Positions 1 through 9,204 of a stretch of 64,000 nt of DNA are shown here, piece after piece (position 1 is the stretch's first letter; every line of letters begins with the position of its first letter). The translations under genes were made by a program, and so were the position numbers. The notes beneath the pieces were generated by a model that saw only the letters and a list, made by a program, of their open reading frames with translations, had not been told where the DNA came from and did not search any database. The stretch comes from an uncultured Dorea sp. (lineage in GTDB: Bacteria; Bacillota; Clostridia; Lachnospirales; Lachnospiraceae). Location of the stretch: NCBI GenBank assembly GCA_910584615.1, contig CAJUAM010000005.1:52560-116559 (forward strand), read 5' to 3'.

Positions 1-34
1 CGATCCTATAGAAATATTTTTGGAGGAAATTACT

Positions 35-1093
35 ATGCTAACAGAAAAATTAGAAACGCCTGCCTTAATTCTTGATCTTGATATTTTTGAAGAAAATCTG
101 GCAATAATGAAAGAAACGATCGCAGGGACAAATCTTAAGATGAGGCCACATTATAAAACAACAAAATGTCCCTGGATCGCACACCGTCAGATCGAAGACG
201 GCGCAAAGGGAATCACATGTGCAAAATTAGGCGAAGCAGAAGACTTGATCAGCGCAGGCATAGAAGATGTTCTGATCGCGAATGAGATTGTCGAGCAGTC
301 TAAAATAGACAGGGTTGCCTACCTTGCAGGGTGCTGCCGGCTGTCAATTTGTGTGGATGATGTGGATAACATTCACGCGCTGGAGGAAGCGGCAGCTAAC
401 TATGGAACTGTGATCCACTGTCTGGTTGAATACCGGGTTGGGAACAGATGTGGTGTGTACACGCCAGAGGAAGCTTATGAATTGGCAAAGGAAGTAGAAA
501 AATGTCCGCACCTTACATTTGACGGCCTGCAGGCTTATGCCGGACATCTGTCGCATGAAGTTGATTACGAGGTCAGAAGAACAGAATCAGATAAGTATGA
601 AAAGATGTTGAAAGGAGTTAAGACGTATATTGAAGAGCGTGGTATCAAAGTGCGTGAAATCAGCGGCACGAGTACAGGAACTGTAGAATTCAGAGGAAAA
701 GATACTGTTTTTACAGAGATCCAGGCAGGAAGTTATGTATTTATGGATACAGCTTATGGCGCGCTTGGACTGAAATTCAAGAATTCATTATTCGTTCTGA
801 CAACTGTACTTAGTGTACAGGATAAGCAGGTGGTAACAGATGCCGGAAGAAAATCAATCGGCCTTGACCAGACACCGGCGGCGTTTGTTGATTTTGAAGG
901 AGTACCGATTAAAACAACAGAAGAACACAGTCAGATTCCTGTTGAAAAGTCTGAACTGAAATTGGGAGACAAGCTTTTGATGCTTCCGGGACATTGCTGT
1001 ACTACGATCAATATCCACGATGATCTTTATCTCGTACGCAATGGCAGAGTGGTAGACCGGATACCGATTTCAGGAAGAGGAAAGAGCTGCTGA
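35..1093 (+). CDS. DSD1-type PLP enzyme (D-threonine aldolase / D-serine dehydratase-like)
   Basis: This 352-residue protein has the alanine-racemase-type N-terminal barrel with the PLP-lysine signature RPHYK (Lys41). Near the C-terminus is a His320-x-Cys322 pair, the zinc-ligand pattern of eukaryotic-type D-serine dehydratase and D-threonine aldolase. Members cleave or dehydrate D-beta-hydroxy amino acids; the exact substrate cannot be read from sequence. ATG 35 is chosen because TGGAGG lies 9 bases upstream; an in-frame TTG at 20 would put that site inside the gene. It is the first gene seen of a seven-gene operon with a D-glutamate cyclase-like protein and a TRAP transporter, which supports uptake and breakdown of a D-amino acid or related acid. 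Its promoter lies before the window. Confidence 0.85.
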   Translation: MLTEKLETPALILDLDIFEENLAIMKETIAGTNLKMRPHYKTTKCPWIAHRQIEDGAKGITCAKLGEAEDLISAGIEDVLIANEIVEQSKIDRVAYLAGCCRLSICVDDVDNIHALEEAAANYGTVIHCLVEYRVGNRCGVYTPEEAYELAKEVEKCPHLTFDGLQAYAGHLSHEVDYEVRRTESDKYEKMLKGVKTYIEERGIKVREISGTSTGTVEFRGKDTVFTEIQAGSYVFMDTAYGALGLKFKNSLFVLTTVLSVQDKQVVTDAGRKSIGLDQTPAAFVDFEGVPIKTTEEHSQIPVEKSELKLGDKLLMLPGHCCTTINIHDDLYLVRNGRVVDRIPISGRGKSC

Positions 1094-1133
1094 TCATAAA
1101 GTATTTATAAAAATGTGAAGGAGGGTGTTACAT

Positions 1134-2207
1134 ATGGTTTCATTTGAAGAACAGCGTATTTTGAATATTGGACAGACTTTGGATGCGCTGATGACAGCAG
1201 ATATCCATTCAAGGGGTATCATCAAACCAATCTATGATAATATGTTTGCCAAGGTTGGAAAACCATTATCAACCAATGCAGCAGGAAAACTTCTTGAGGC
1301 TATGAAGGGCAGAGAGAATCCGATAGTCTTGATCGGGACAGGTTTCCTGGTTAAGCCGACACTTCGTCCGGAGACAGATGGACCTATATCTTCGGCACTT
1401 CTGGCGAGAGCAGTATCGATTCTTGGAGGGACACCAGTCATAGTTTCAGAAATAAACAGTATGGATGTGCTTAGGGCTGCATGTACAGAAGCGGAACTGA
1501 TCGTTGCAGATACAGTTGAAGAAGCAATCGAAAGACCGCATTCTGTCGCGCTTGTAGTGATGCCGCAGGCTTCCAGGAAAGAAGCAACGAAGGAAGTGAT
1601 TGACAAGATGCTTTCCCTCTCTCCGGCCGGAATGGTTTCTATCGAACATCCGGGCAAGGCAGATGATGGGAAATACTACAGCCTTCTCGGATATGAATTA
1701 AAGGACTGGCCCGGAGCAGTAGATGATTTGATGGATCTTGTCGGAGAACAGGGCGGATGTACGATTGGGATCGGTGACGGAGGTAATGAGGCGGGAATGG
1801 GATTTGCAAAACCGGAACTTGATCATATTGTCCCGTACGGTTCTTTGATTGGTGTAGCAGGAACGTGTAAGGCACCGATCATCGCATCCATTTCTGAATA
1901 CGGCGCGTATGCGTTGATCGCGGCTCTGGAATTTATTTCAGGAAAGAAAGTGCTGCAAAGTCCGGATCTGGAAGAGAGAGTCCTTCGGGCGGCAGTCAGG
2001 GCAGGCAGTGTATGCGGATGTTCCGGAAGACCTGTGGCAGCAATAGATATGACAGATATAGAGTATATACGTTCCTATGTGAATATGCTCCAGTGCAGCG
2101 TTTCACTGACTTTGAAATTCAGCCCGACACGGCCGTTCTTTATTGATTTTTGCCGCGGCGCTGATGTAGGAGAACCGGGAAGCTGCAGCGGCGGACATGG
2201 AAAATAA
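1134..2207 (+). CDS. D-glutamate cyclase-like protein (DUF4392)
   Basis: The 357-residue product matches the DUF4392 / D-glutamate cyclase C-terminal family. The clearest signature is GIGDGGNEAGMG at residues 212-223, with a glycine-rich GTGF stretch earlier. Characterised relatives convert D-glutamate to 5-oxo-D-proline; that this copy does the same is inference. ATG 1134 is preceded by AAGGAGGG at 1118-1125. It follows the DSD1-type gene by 40 bases and precedes the TRAP binding protein by 20, so the three are probably co-transcribed. The pairing of two D-amino-acid enzymes points to a shared D-amino-acid substrate for the operon. Confidence 0.8.
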   Translation: MVSFEEQRILNIGQTLDALMTADIHSRGIIKPIYDNMFAKVGKPLSTNAAGKLLEAMKGRENPIVLIGTGFLVKPTLRPETDGPISSALLARAVSILGGTPVIVSEINSMDVLRAACTEAELIVADTVEEAIERPHSVALVVMPQASRKEATKEVIDKMLSLSPAGMVSIEHPGKADDGKYYSLLGYELKDWPGAVDDLMDLVGEQGGCTIGIGDGGNEAGMGFAKPELDHIVPYGSLIGVAGTCKAPIIASISEYGAYALIAALEFISGKKVLQSPDLEERVLRAAVRAGSVCGCSGRPVAAIDMTDIEYIRSYVNMLQCSVSLTLKFSPTRPFFIDFCRGADVGEPGSCSGGHGK

Positions 2208-2227
2208 AGCAAACATGAAGGGAGAAC

Positions 2228-3295
2228 ATGAGTATGAAAAAATGGTCAAGATTAACAGCAGTAATATTAACAATCTGTATGGTTCTGGCGTTGGCAGCCT
2301 GCGGAGCCAAAGATACGAATGAAGGTTCAGAAGACAAAAAACAGGGAGATAAACAAGAATCCGGGGGGAATTTTAACTGGGACTTTTTTCTCAGTCTTCC
2401 CCAGTCATACACTATCAATAAAGGACTTTTAGAGTATGTGGATACGATTAAAGAAAAGACGGAAGGGAATGTTAATATCAATGTATATTCTGCCGGAGAG
2501 CTTCCTTATACAGGAACCGAGGCAATTGATATCTGCGCGCAGGGAACGGTCCAGATGGCTGACGGAAATTCAGCGAATATTGCGGGATCAACAAAGACTG
2601 GCGCAATCTGTACTTATCCATTCTTATGCACAGACTGGGATGATTTCCATACGATGATGGATACGGTAACTCCGTATTTTGCGCAGGAAATGAAAGAGCA
2701 GGGAGTACATGTGCTTTTCTTCCTTCCTGATCCGTTACAGTATATGTTTGGAAAAGGTGAGCCGTTAGGCAGCTGGAAGGATATGAAAGGACGCAGCATG
2801 CGTGCCCAGAACTCTTATATGCAGGAATTTGCAAGTAAAGTAGGGGCAAACTCAATTTCAATCACAAGTAATGAAATTGCCACAGCAATATCAAAAGGAG
2901 TAATCGACAGTTTTGTTACGGCATCTCTTACAACGGAGTCAAGCAAGTATTATGAGTTCATTGATTGGGCAAATGCAACGCCATTCAGCAGCAACGGCCA
3001 TTTCATTATGATAAACCAGACTGCATGGGACAGCCTTCCGCAGGAATATCAGAAAGTTATTGAAGAGGAAGGACAGAAACTGGTTGATGATTACTGGGAT
3101 AAATTTGTGCCAGAGCAGAATGAATGGGCGCTTGGCGTAATCAGTGATAATAAGACGGCGGTATCTGAGCCGGATGAGAAACTTTCAGAAGAAGGAAGGG
3201 AATTGATCCAGGATTCCTATGAAAAATGGGCGCAAGAAGCAGGAGGATTAGCGCCGGAGACTTTGGAAGCAGTGAAGAAGGTACTTGGTTACTAG
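2228..3295 (+). CDS. TRAP transporter substrate-binding lipoprotein (DctP family)
   Basis: A 355-residue secreted lipoprotein: a basic N-terminus, a hydrophobic stretch, and a lipobox LAAC with Cys25, followed by a charged low-complexity linker. The remainder is a DctP-type periplasmic-binding fold (motif NGHFIM near residue 257 is typical). It would capture an organic acid outside the membrane and hand it to the Q/M permeases encoded next. ATG 2228 follows GGGAG by five bases; ATG 2234 is an alternative. The ligand is not identifiable; operon context suggests a hydroxy acid or amino-acid-like compound. Confidence 0.9.
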   Translation: MSMKKWSRLTAVILTICMVLALAACGAKDTNEGSEDKKQGDKQESGGNFNWDFFLSLPQSYTINKGLLEYVDTIKEKTEGNVNINVYSAGELPYTGTEAIDICAQGTVQMADGNSANIAGSTKTGAICTYPFLCTDWDDFHTMMDTVTPYFAQEMKEQGVHVLFFLPDPLQYMFGKGEPLGSWKDMKGRSMRAQNSYMQEFASKVGANSISITSNEIATAISKGVIDSFVTASLTTESSKYYEFIDWANATPFSSNGHFIMINQTAWDSLPQEYQKVIEEEGQKLVDDYWDKFVPEQNEWALGVISDNKTAVSEPDEKLSEEGRELIQDSYEKWAQEAGGLAPETLEAVKKVLGY

Positions 3296-3325
3296 GCGGG
3301 AACGATGGAAAGGAATGGGTAAGAA

Positions 3326-3883
3326 ATGAATGTTTTGAAAAAAATCTGGAATTCCTATCAGAAGCTGATTGATTGTCTGACCCAGTCTGTCGCCCTTTTA
3401 AGTGGTATTACATTGTTTGTCATGATGTTTTTGATCACGGTATATGTCATTATGAGAAAAACAATAGGGCCGGGAAATCTGGACGCCATAGAAATCAGCG
3501 GATATATGATGGTATTTGTTGTATATGGAGCTCTGGCAAAGACATTTAGAGACGGCGGACTGCTTAGGGTTGAGCTTTTGTATGACAAATATCCTGAAAG
3601 CGTAAAGAAAACAGCTGATGTACTGTTAGGTATCATTGCACTCATTTACTGTTATCTGTTGACAAGATACAGCTGGGAATTAGTGATGGTATCTTATACA
3701 AGCAGTCTTCGTTCGGTCAGCACATACAGAGTATTACTCTGGATTCCGCAGATGCTTTTAGTTGGAGGGGCCGTTCTTTTAACTCTGACAGTGATAGAGT
3801 ATGAGATCAAAAAATTGATCGGACTTTTTTCTAAGAATGCAGTAACAGAAGAAAATGACGCAGAGGAAGGGGGAAAAGATTGA
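3326..3883 (+). CDS. TRAP transporter small permease (DctQ family)
   Basis: The 185-residue protein has four hydrophobic segments, the usual DctQ layout, with a charged acidic C-terminal tail. It forms the small membrane subunit between the binding protein and the large DctM permease. Its stop codon at 3881-3883 almost touches the ATG of dctM at 3885, so the two are probably translationally coupled. Family assignment rests on size, topology and position between the P and M genes. Confidence 0.88.
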   Translation: MNVLKKIWNSYQKLIDCLTQSVALLSGITLFVMMFLITVYVIMRKTIGPGNLDAIEISGYMMVFVVYGALAKTFRDGGLLRVELLYDKYPESVKKTADVLLGIIALIYCYLLTRYSWELVMVSYTSSLRSVSTYRVLLWIPQMLLVGGAVLLTLTVIEYEIKKLIGLFSKNAVTEENDAEEGGKD

Positions 3884-3884
3884 T

Positions 3885-5192
3885 ATGGATATGGGATGGC
3901 AGATATTGTTTGCTGTAATGCTGATCATCTTATTTTTCCTGCTCTTTGCGGGAGAGTGGATTGCATTTACCTTGATGCTTGCGGGAGTGGCAGGGCTGAT
4001 ATTTATCGGAAGAGGGTATGTGCTTAATTCGGTGGGACAGATGGCATGGAACACGGTCTGCAGTTTTGATATGACGGCAATCCCGTTATTTATATTAATG
4101 GGAGAACTGATGGTGCATGGAGGGCTGAGCAAAGGATTTTACAAAAGCGCGGCGATGTGGTTAAGAAGGCTGCCTGGGGGACTTTTGCAGACTAATATCA
4201 TCTCCTGTGCAATCTTTGCGGCAATCAGCGGCTCTAGTCCGGCAACAGCGGCAGCGATCGGTTCTGTATCTTATCCGGAATTGGAAGAAAAAAGATATAA
4301 CAGACAGATGATCGTAGGATCGCTGGCAGGCGGCGGTGCTTTGGGAGTGTTGATCCCGCCGAGTATCAATATGCTGATCTATGCATCGATTTCGGAGTGT
4401 TCTGTCACACAATTGTTTATCGCAGGTGTCGTACCCGGGATATTGTGTGCGCTGTGCTTTATGGGATATATAGGGATACGAAGCATCATGCATCCGGAGT
4501 ATGCGCCGAAAGAGACGACGACATACACTTTAATAGAAAAACTCAGATCATCCGGAGGCCTTTTCTCTTTCATACTCCTGATCGTAATCGTATTGGGAAG
4601 TATTTATTCTGGATGGGCAACGACGACGGAGGCGGCTGCTTTAGGAGCATGCGTGGCATTTGTGATGTCAGCGGCCAGCGGAAATCTGACTTTAAGGAAT
4701 CTTAAAGAAGCGTTGCTTTCATCCGTACGTTTAAGTTCTATGATACTGGCAATTATTTTTGGGGCAAAGGTACTGTCTTACTTCATTGCTTTTTCTGGGA
4801 TCAGTAAGGGCGTTACCGGATGGATCGTATCCTTGAATCCGTCTATAGGAATACTGTTTGTATGTATTATACTGATGTATCTGGTTCTTGGGTGTATTTT
4901 GGAAGGTACGTCTATGATCTACTTAACGATTCCGATTCTGCTTCCGATCCTGAAAGCATTGAATATAGATTTGATCTGGTTTGGAGTTATCCTTACATTA
5001 TTGACGGAGATTGGAATGATCACACCGCCGGTGGGGATCAATCTGTATGTGATCCATAGCATTGCAGGAAAAAAATGCTCCTTTGGAGATGTGATAAAAG
5101 GCTCTCTTCCATACTGTGCTATGTATCTGATAGTGACTATTGCGATTATTTGTGTACCTGCGCTGGCACTGTGGCTTCCGGGTACTATGTAA
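3885..5192 (+). CDS. TRAP transporter large permease (DctM family)
   Basis: A 435-residue, strongly hydrophobic protein with the DctM signatures: GSSPATAAAIG in the N-terminal half and GMITPPVGINLYV near the C-terminus. It is the sodium-dependent transport subunit of the tripartite carrier. ATG 3885 lies a single base past the dctQ stop and has AGGAAGGGGG upstream at 3864-3874; ATG 3891 is also possible. With the P and Q genes it makes a complete TRAP system. Confidence 0.93.
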   Translation: MDMGWQILFAVMLIILFFLLFAGEWIAFTLMLAGVAGLIFIGRGYVLNSVGQMAWNTVCSFDMTAIPLFILMGELMVHGGLSKGFYKSAAMWLRRLPGGLLQTNIISCAIFAAISGSSPATAAAIGSVSYPELEEKRYNRQMIVGSLAGGGALGVLIPPSINMLIYASISECSVTQLFIAGVVPGILCALCFMGYIGIRSIMHPEYAPKETTTYTLIEKLRSSGGLFSFILLIVIVLGSIYSGWATTTEAAALGACVAFVMSAASGNLTLRNLKEALLSSVRLSSMILAIIFGAKVLSYFIAFSGISKGVTGWIVSLNPSIGILFVCIILMYLVLGCILEGTSMIYLTIPILLPILKALNIDLIWFGVILTLLTEIGMITPPVGINLYVIHSIAGKKCSFGDVIKGSLPYCAMYLIVTIAIICVPALALWLPGTM

Positions 5193-5218
5193 GAATTTTC
5201 AGGAAAGGATAAAAGGCG

Positions 5219-6121
5219 ATGAATGAACCGATTCAGAAATATTTTAAAGTAGGAACGATATTGTGGATGAGTTATCCACCAGCAAGATATGATCAGGTGG
5301 AGGCACTTAAGAGTCTGGCAAAGGACGATTATTTCGATGCAGTAGAAGTGACAAAGGCAGCAGATGATAAGGCGAGAGAAGCATACAGAGATATCATACA
5401 GCAGTCACATATCAAGGCCTGCTACGGTGCGCAGCCAAAACTTCTGAAAGAAGGGTTGAATCCCAACGCTCTTTTGGAGGAAGACAGGGTAAAAGCGCAG
5501 GAAGCATTGATGGAAGCTGTTGACGAGGCAGAATATCTGGGGGCAAAAGGGATTGCGTTTCTGTCCGGACACTGGTCGGAGGATACAAAGGAAGAGGCTT
5601 ACAAAAGCTTGCTTAAGACTACAAGAAATCTCTGCGCTTATGCGAAGACAAAAGATATGATGATTGAATTAGAGGTCTTTGACTATGATATGGCAAAGAA
5701 ATCATTGATAGGGCCGGCGCCTTTGGCGGCAAGATTCGCGGCAGATATGAGGACTACTCACGATAACTTCGGATTGCTGGTGGATTTATCACATTTCCCG
5801 ACTACATATGAAAAATCTCAGTTTGTGATCCGTACTCTCCGGCCGTATATCACACATTTCCACATTGGAAACGCAGTTGTGAAAGAAGGATATGAAGCTT
5901 TTGGTGATGAACATCCGCGCTTTGGATTCACAGACAGCGCAAATGATACAAAGGAACTTACAGAGTTCTTTACTGTATTGAAAGAAGAAGGATTTTTTGA
6001 TGCGAAGGAACCTTATGTACTGTCGTTAGAGGTAAAGCCCTGGAAAGATGAGGAGGCGGATATCATTCTGGCGAATACAAAACGGGTGATCAACCGCGCA
6101 TGGGCCATGACTGAAGATTAA
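5219..6121 (+). CDS. sugar phosphate isomerase/epimerase family TIM-barrel protein
   Basis: The 300-residue protein resembles the xylose-isomerase-like AP endonuclease 2 superfamily. Visible elements are the acidic strand ends IELEVFD and LLVDLSH, the THFHIGNA segment, and a late SLEVKPW, which together could supply metal ligands (Glu, Asp, His, Glu). Such enzymes isomerise or epimerise sugar acids, keto acids or related small molecules. It starts 27 bases after dctM and ends 15 before the dehydrogenase gene, inside the same operon. The specific reaction is unknown. Confidence 0.75.
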   Translation: MNEPIQKYFKVGTILWMSYPPARYDQVEALKSLAKDDYFDAVEVTKAADDKAREAYRDIIQQSHIKACYGAQPKLLKEGLNPNALLEEDRVKAQEALMEAVDEAEYLGAKGIAFLSGHWSEDTKEEAYKSLLKTTRNLCAYAKTKDMMIELEVFDYDMAKKSLIGPAPLAARFAADMRTTHDNFGLLVDLSHFPTTYEKSQFVIRTLRPYITHFHIGNAVVKEGYEAFGDEHPRFGFTDSANDTKELTEFFTVLKEEGFFDAKEPYVLSLEVKPWKDEEADIILANTKRVINRAWAMTED

Positions 6122-6135
6122 GGAGGAAAAGGCGG

Positions 6136-7101
6136 ATGAAAATAGTAGTATTAGATGGTTACACAGAAAATCCCGGGGACTTAAGCTGGGAAGAGTTAGA
6201 AAAACTGGGTGAGTTATCCGTTTATGACAGAACATCTTATACGGAAGCGCCGGTGATCGCCGAACGGATTAAAGATGCTGAAATTGTAGTGATCAATAAG
6301 ACACCCATTTCAAAGACTACGATAGATCAATGCCCGAATATGAGACTGATTGCTGTACTGGCAACGGGATATAATGTTGTTGATTATGATTACGCGAGAG
6401 AAAAAGGGATTTCAGTAGTAAATGTTCCGACTTACGGAACCCAGATCGTAGGACAGTATGCGGTGGGACTTCTCATGGAAATCTGTTCCCATTACGGACA
6501 TCATGCAAAAAGTGTCGCAGATGGAAAATGGGAGAAAAATGAGGACTGGTGTTACTGGGATTATCCAATGATCGAATTATACGGAAAGACTGCGGGTATC
6601 ATCGGCCTTGGCCGGATCGGACAGGCAACGGCAAGGATATTAAATGCGATGGATATGAAAGTACTTGCATACGATGCGGCTGAGAAAGAAGAAGGAAAAA
6701 AGGTGGCAGAGTATGTAGATCTGGATACTCTTTTTGAACGATCAGATGTTATTTTCCTCCATTGTCCGCTGTTTCCTGAAACGGAAGGGATTATCAACAA
6801 GGACAATATAGCGAAGATGAAGGATGGTGTGATCCTGATTAATAACAGCAGAGGACAGCTGGTGGCAGAAAAGGATCTGGCAGAGGCTTTAAATTGCGGA
6901 AAGGTATATGCGGCAGGTCTTGATGTGGTATCAACAGAGCCGATCAAAGGAGATAATCCGCTGTTAAAGGCTAAAAACTGTTTTATCACTCCCCATATTT
7001 CATGGGCAGCTAAAGCAGCGCGTCAGCGGATCATGGATATTACAGTCAACAATATTAAGGCGTTTCTTAAAGGAGAGCCGGTGAATGTAGTGAATAGATA
7101 G
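6136..7101 (+). CDS. D-2-hydroxyacid dehydrogenase (glycerate dehydrogenase-like)
   Basis: A 321-residue NAD(P)-dependent dehydrogenase. The Rossmann motif GLGRIGQA lies near residue 157, and the catalytic triad residues of the family are visible as Arg in NNSRG, Glu in VVSTEP and His in TPHISWA. It closely resembles glycerate dehydrogenases (HprA type), which interconvert hydroxypyruvate and D-glycerate. A serine-like or hydroxypyruvate-like intermediate would fit the upstream D-amino-acid enzymes, but that is inference. AAGGAGG sits directly before the ATG. It is the last gene of the operon; a terminator follows. Confidence 0.88.
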   Translation: MKIVVLDGYTENPGDLSWEELEKLGELSVYDRTSYTEAPVIAERIKDAEIVVINKTPISKTTIDQCPNMRLIAVLATGYNVVDYDYAREKGISVVNVPTYGTQIVGQYAVGLLMEICSHYGHHAKSVADGKWEKNEDWCYWDYPMIELYGKTAGIIGLGRIGQATARILNAMDMKVLAYDAAEKEEGKKVAEYVDLDTLFERSDVIFLHCPLFPETEGIINKDNIAKMKDGVILINNSRGQLVAEKDLAEALNCGKVYAAGLDVVSTEPIKGDNPLLKAKNCFITPHISWAAKAARQRIMDITVNNIKAFLKGEPVNVVNR

Positions 7102-7105
7102 AGGT

Positions 7106-7153
7106 AAAAAGATATCAGTCTTGTGTATGAAAAAAGGCTGGTATCTTTTTTGT
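7106..7153 (+). terminator. intrinsic terminator after the TRAP operon
   Basis: An inverted repeat pairs AAAAAGATATCAG (7106-7118) with CTGGTATCTTTTT (7138-7150), 13 pairs including one G-U, and runs into T residues. It lies five bases past the dehydrogenase stop codon. The A-rich left arm makes it potentially bidirectional. Confidence 0.75.
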
Positions 7154-7218
7154 ATATTTTCAAACTATGCGGCGGAAAAGGAGGCGGAAAAATAGGGATA
7201 GGTTTTTTTCGGGATATT

Positions 7219-7227
7219 TGTTATAAT
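7219..7227 (+). promoter_or_regulatory. extended -10 promoter for the radical SAM operon
   Basis: TGTTATAAT at 7219-7227 is a perfect extended -10 element (TGnTATAAT). No good -35 hexamer lies at the usual distance, which is common for extended -10 promoters. The expected start near 7234 leaves only a few bases before the ribosome site GGGAGGTG at 7237-7244. Confidence 0.55.
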
Positions 7228-7252
7228 GTGGTCATTGGGAGGTGTGAAGAGC

Positions 7253-7342
7253 ATGTGTGCTGGAACACAAAAGACCATTAGTATGTCAGGTTATAAAAAA
7301 GAATTTGTCAAATATACACATGAATCGAAAGGAAACCTATGA
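7253..7342 (+). CDS. possible 29-residue leader peptide coupled to the radical SAM gene
   Basis: A short reading frame starts at ATG 7253, eight bases after the strong ribosome site GGGAGGTG, and ends at TGA 7340-7342, overlapping the next gene's ATG as ATGA. The peptide begins MCAGTQKTIS, is basic in the middle and has no recognisable domain. The spacing and overlap suggest it is translated and couples translation of the downstream gene. It could equally be a chance frame in a leader; conservation in relatives would decide. Confidence 0.4.
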   Translation: MCAGTQKTISMSGYKKEFVKYTHESKGNL

Positions 7343-9204
7343 GAAAACTTGCGTTAAATGATGAAATATTGTTGAAGATCGAGAAACCAGCCCGCTATAT
7401 CGGCGGGGAGGTGAACAGTGTCATGAAAGACAAGGATGAGATAGATATCCGCTTTGCCATGTGTTTTCCCGACGTTTATGAGATCGGGATGTCGCATCTT
7501 GGCATTAAGATCCTCTATGACATGTTCAACAGCTGGGAGGATGTATGGTGTGAGAGGGTTTATTCACCGTGGGTGGATTTGGATAAGGTCATGAGGGAGG
7601 AGCATATCCCTCTTTTTGCGCTGGAGTCTCAGGATCCGGTAAAAGAATTTGATTTCCTGGGAATCACCTTGCAGTATGAGATGTGTTATACGAATGTTCT
7701 GCAGGTGTTAGACCTTTCCGGGATTCCTATGATGGCAAAGGAACGGACTAAAGAAGATCCTATTGTTATCGGAGGAGGTCCCTGTGCCTACAATCCGGAA
7801 CCGCTGGCAGATTTTTTTGATATGTTTTATATTGGGGAGGGAGAGACTGTTTATCGTACACTCCTTGACCTGTATAAGGAAAATAAGGATTCTTGCAAAA
7901 CAAGACAGGAGTTTCTTGAAAAGGCGGCAAAGATACCAGGGATCTATGTTCCCTGCTTTTATGATGTATCATATCATGAAGATGGAACCCTTGCTTCTTT
8001 TACGCCTAATAATGGACATGCGCCAAAGACTGTAAAAAAGCAGATAGTCATGGATGTAACAGATACTTATTATCCGAAAAATCCGGTTGTGCCTTTTATC
8101 AAAGTGACACAAGACAGAGTTGTGCTTGAGATCCAGAGAGGATGCATTAGGGGGTGCCGCTTCTGTCAGGCGGGGATGCTATACCGTCCGGTAAGAGAAC
8201 GGGATATTGAAAAGCTAAAAGAATATGCCCGGCAGATGCTTAAAAATACAGGACATGAGGAGATTTCCTTAAGTTCTTTAAGTTCCAGTGATTACAGCCA
8301 GTTAAAAGAGCTGGTAACTTTTCTGATCGATGAGTTTAAGGGAAAAGGGATCAACATATCTCTGCCGTCCCTCAGGATCGATGCATTTTCTCTGGACGTG
8401 ATGGAACGGGTCCAGGATGTGAGAAAGAGCAGTCTTACCTTCGCGCCGGAGGCAGGTTCCCAGCGTCTGAGAAATGTGATAAATAAAGGACTTACGGAAG
8501 AAGATATTTTAGAAGGAGCCGGGAAGGCATTTGAAGGCGGCTGGAACAAAGTAAAGCTTTACTTTATGCTGGGGCTTCCAACAGAGACAAAAGAAGATAT
8601 GGAGGCGATCCCACGTCTTGCAGATAAGATTGCCAGAAGATATTATGAGATCCCAAAGGAAAAAAGAAACGGGAAATGCCAGATCACTACAAGCACTTCC
8701 TTCTTTATTCCAAAGCCCTTTACGCCTTTCCAGTGGGCGAGGATGTACAGCAATGAGGAATATATCTCGCGTGCCGCGATCGTAAAGCATGCGTTCCATG
8801 ATCAGCTTAACCGCAAGAGTCTTAAATATAACTGGCACGATGCAGAGATAACAGTTTTAGAGGGTGTCTTTGCGAGAGGAGACCGTAAGATGGGGAAAGT
8901 GCTCTTAGAAGCTTACCGGCTTGGGTGCATCTATGATGCATGGACAGAGGTATTTGACAACGAAAAGTGGATGAAAGCATTTGAAAATACAGGTGTTGAT
9001 ATAGCATTTTATAATGAACGGGAGCGGAACACAGATGAACTGCTTCCATGGGACTTTATTGATATCGGTGTGACAAAGGACTTTTTAAAACGTGAGTGGG
9101 AGCGTGCTATGCGGGGTGAAGTGACACCAAACTGCAGGGAGCAGTGTTCTGGCTGCGGCGCGTTAAAGTTCGGGGGAGGTGTCTGTTATGAAGGCAAGAA
9201 TTAA
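7339..9204 (+). CDS. TIGR03960-type B12-binding-like radical SAM protein
   Basis: The 621-residue protein has an N-terminal B12-binding-like region and a radical SAM core with the cluster motif CxxxCxxC at Cys269, Cys273 and Cys276 (GCIRGCRFC). A further Cys set near the C-terminus (CSGCGALKFG) is typical of the TIGR03960 group. Members are always found with a DUF2344 protein, as here, where the second gene overlaps the end of this one. The biochemical role is not settled. The ATG lies in an ATGA overlap with a possible leader peptide. Confidence 0.88.
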   Translation: MRKLALNDEILLKIEKPARYIGGEVNSVMKDKDEIDIRFAMCFPDVYEIGMSHLGIKILYDMFNSWEDVWCERVYSPWVDLDKVMREEHIPLFALESQDPVKEFDFLGITLQYEMCYTNVLQVLDLSGIPMMAKERTKEDPIVIGGGPCAYNPEPLADFFDMFYIGEGETVYRTLLDLYKENKDSCKTRQEFLEKAAKIPGIYVPCFYDVSYHEDGTLASFTPNNGHAPKTVKKQIVMDVTDTYYPKNPVVPFIKVTQDRVVLEIQRGCIRGCRFCQAGMLYRPVRERDIEKLKEYARQMLKNTGHEEISLSSLSSSDYSQLKELVTFLIDEFKGKGINISLPSLRIDAFSLDVMERVQDVRKSSLTFAPEAGSQRLRNVINKGLTEEDILEGAGKAFEGGWNKVKLYFMLGLPTETKEDMEAIPRLADKIARRYYEIPKEKRNGKCQITTSTSFFIPKPFTPFQWARMYSNEEYISRAAIVKHAFHDQLNRKSLKYNWHDAEITVLEGVFARGDRKMGKVLLEAYRLGCIYDAWTEVFDNEKWMKAFENTGVDIAFYNERERNTDELLPWDFIDIGVTKDFLKREWERAMRGEVTPNCREQCSGCGALKFGGGVCYEGKN

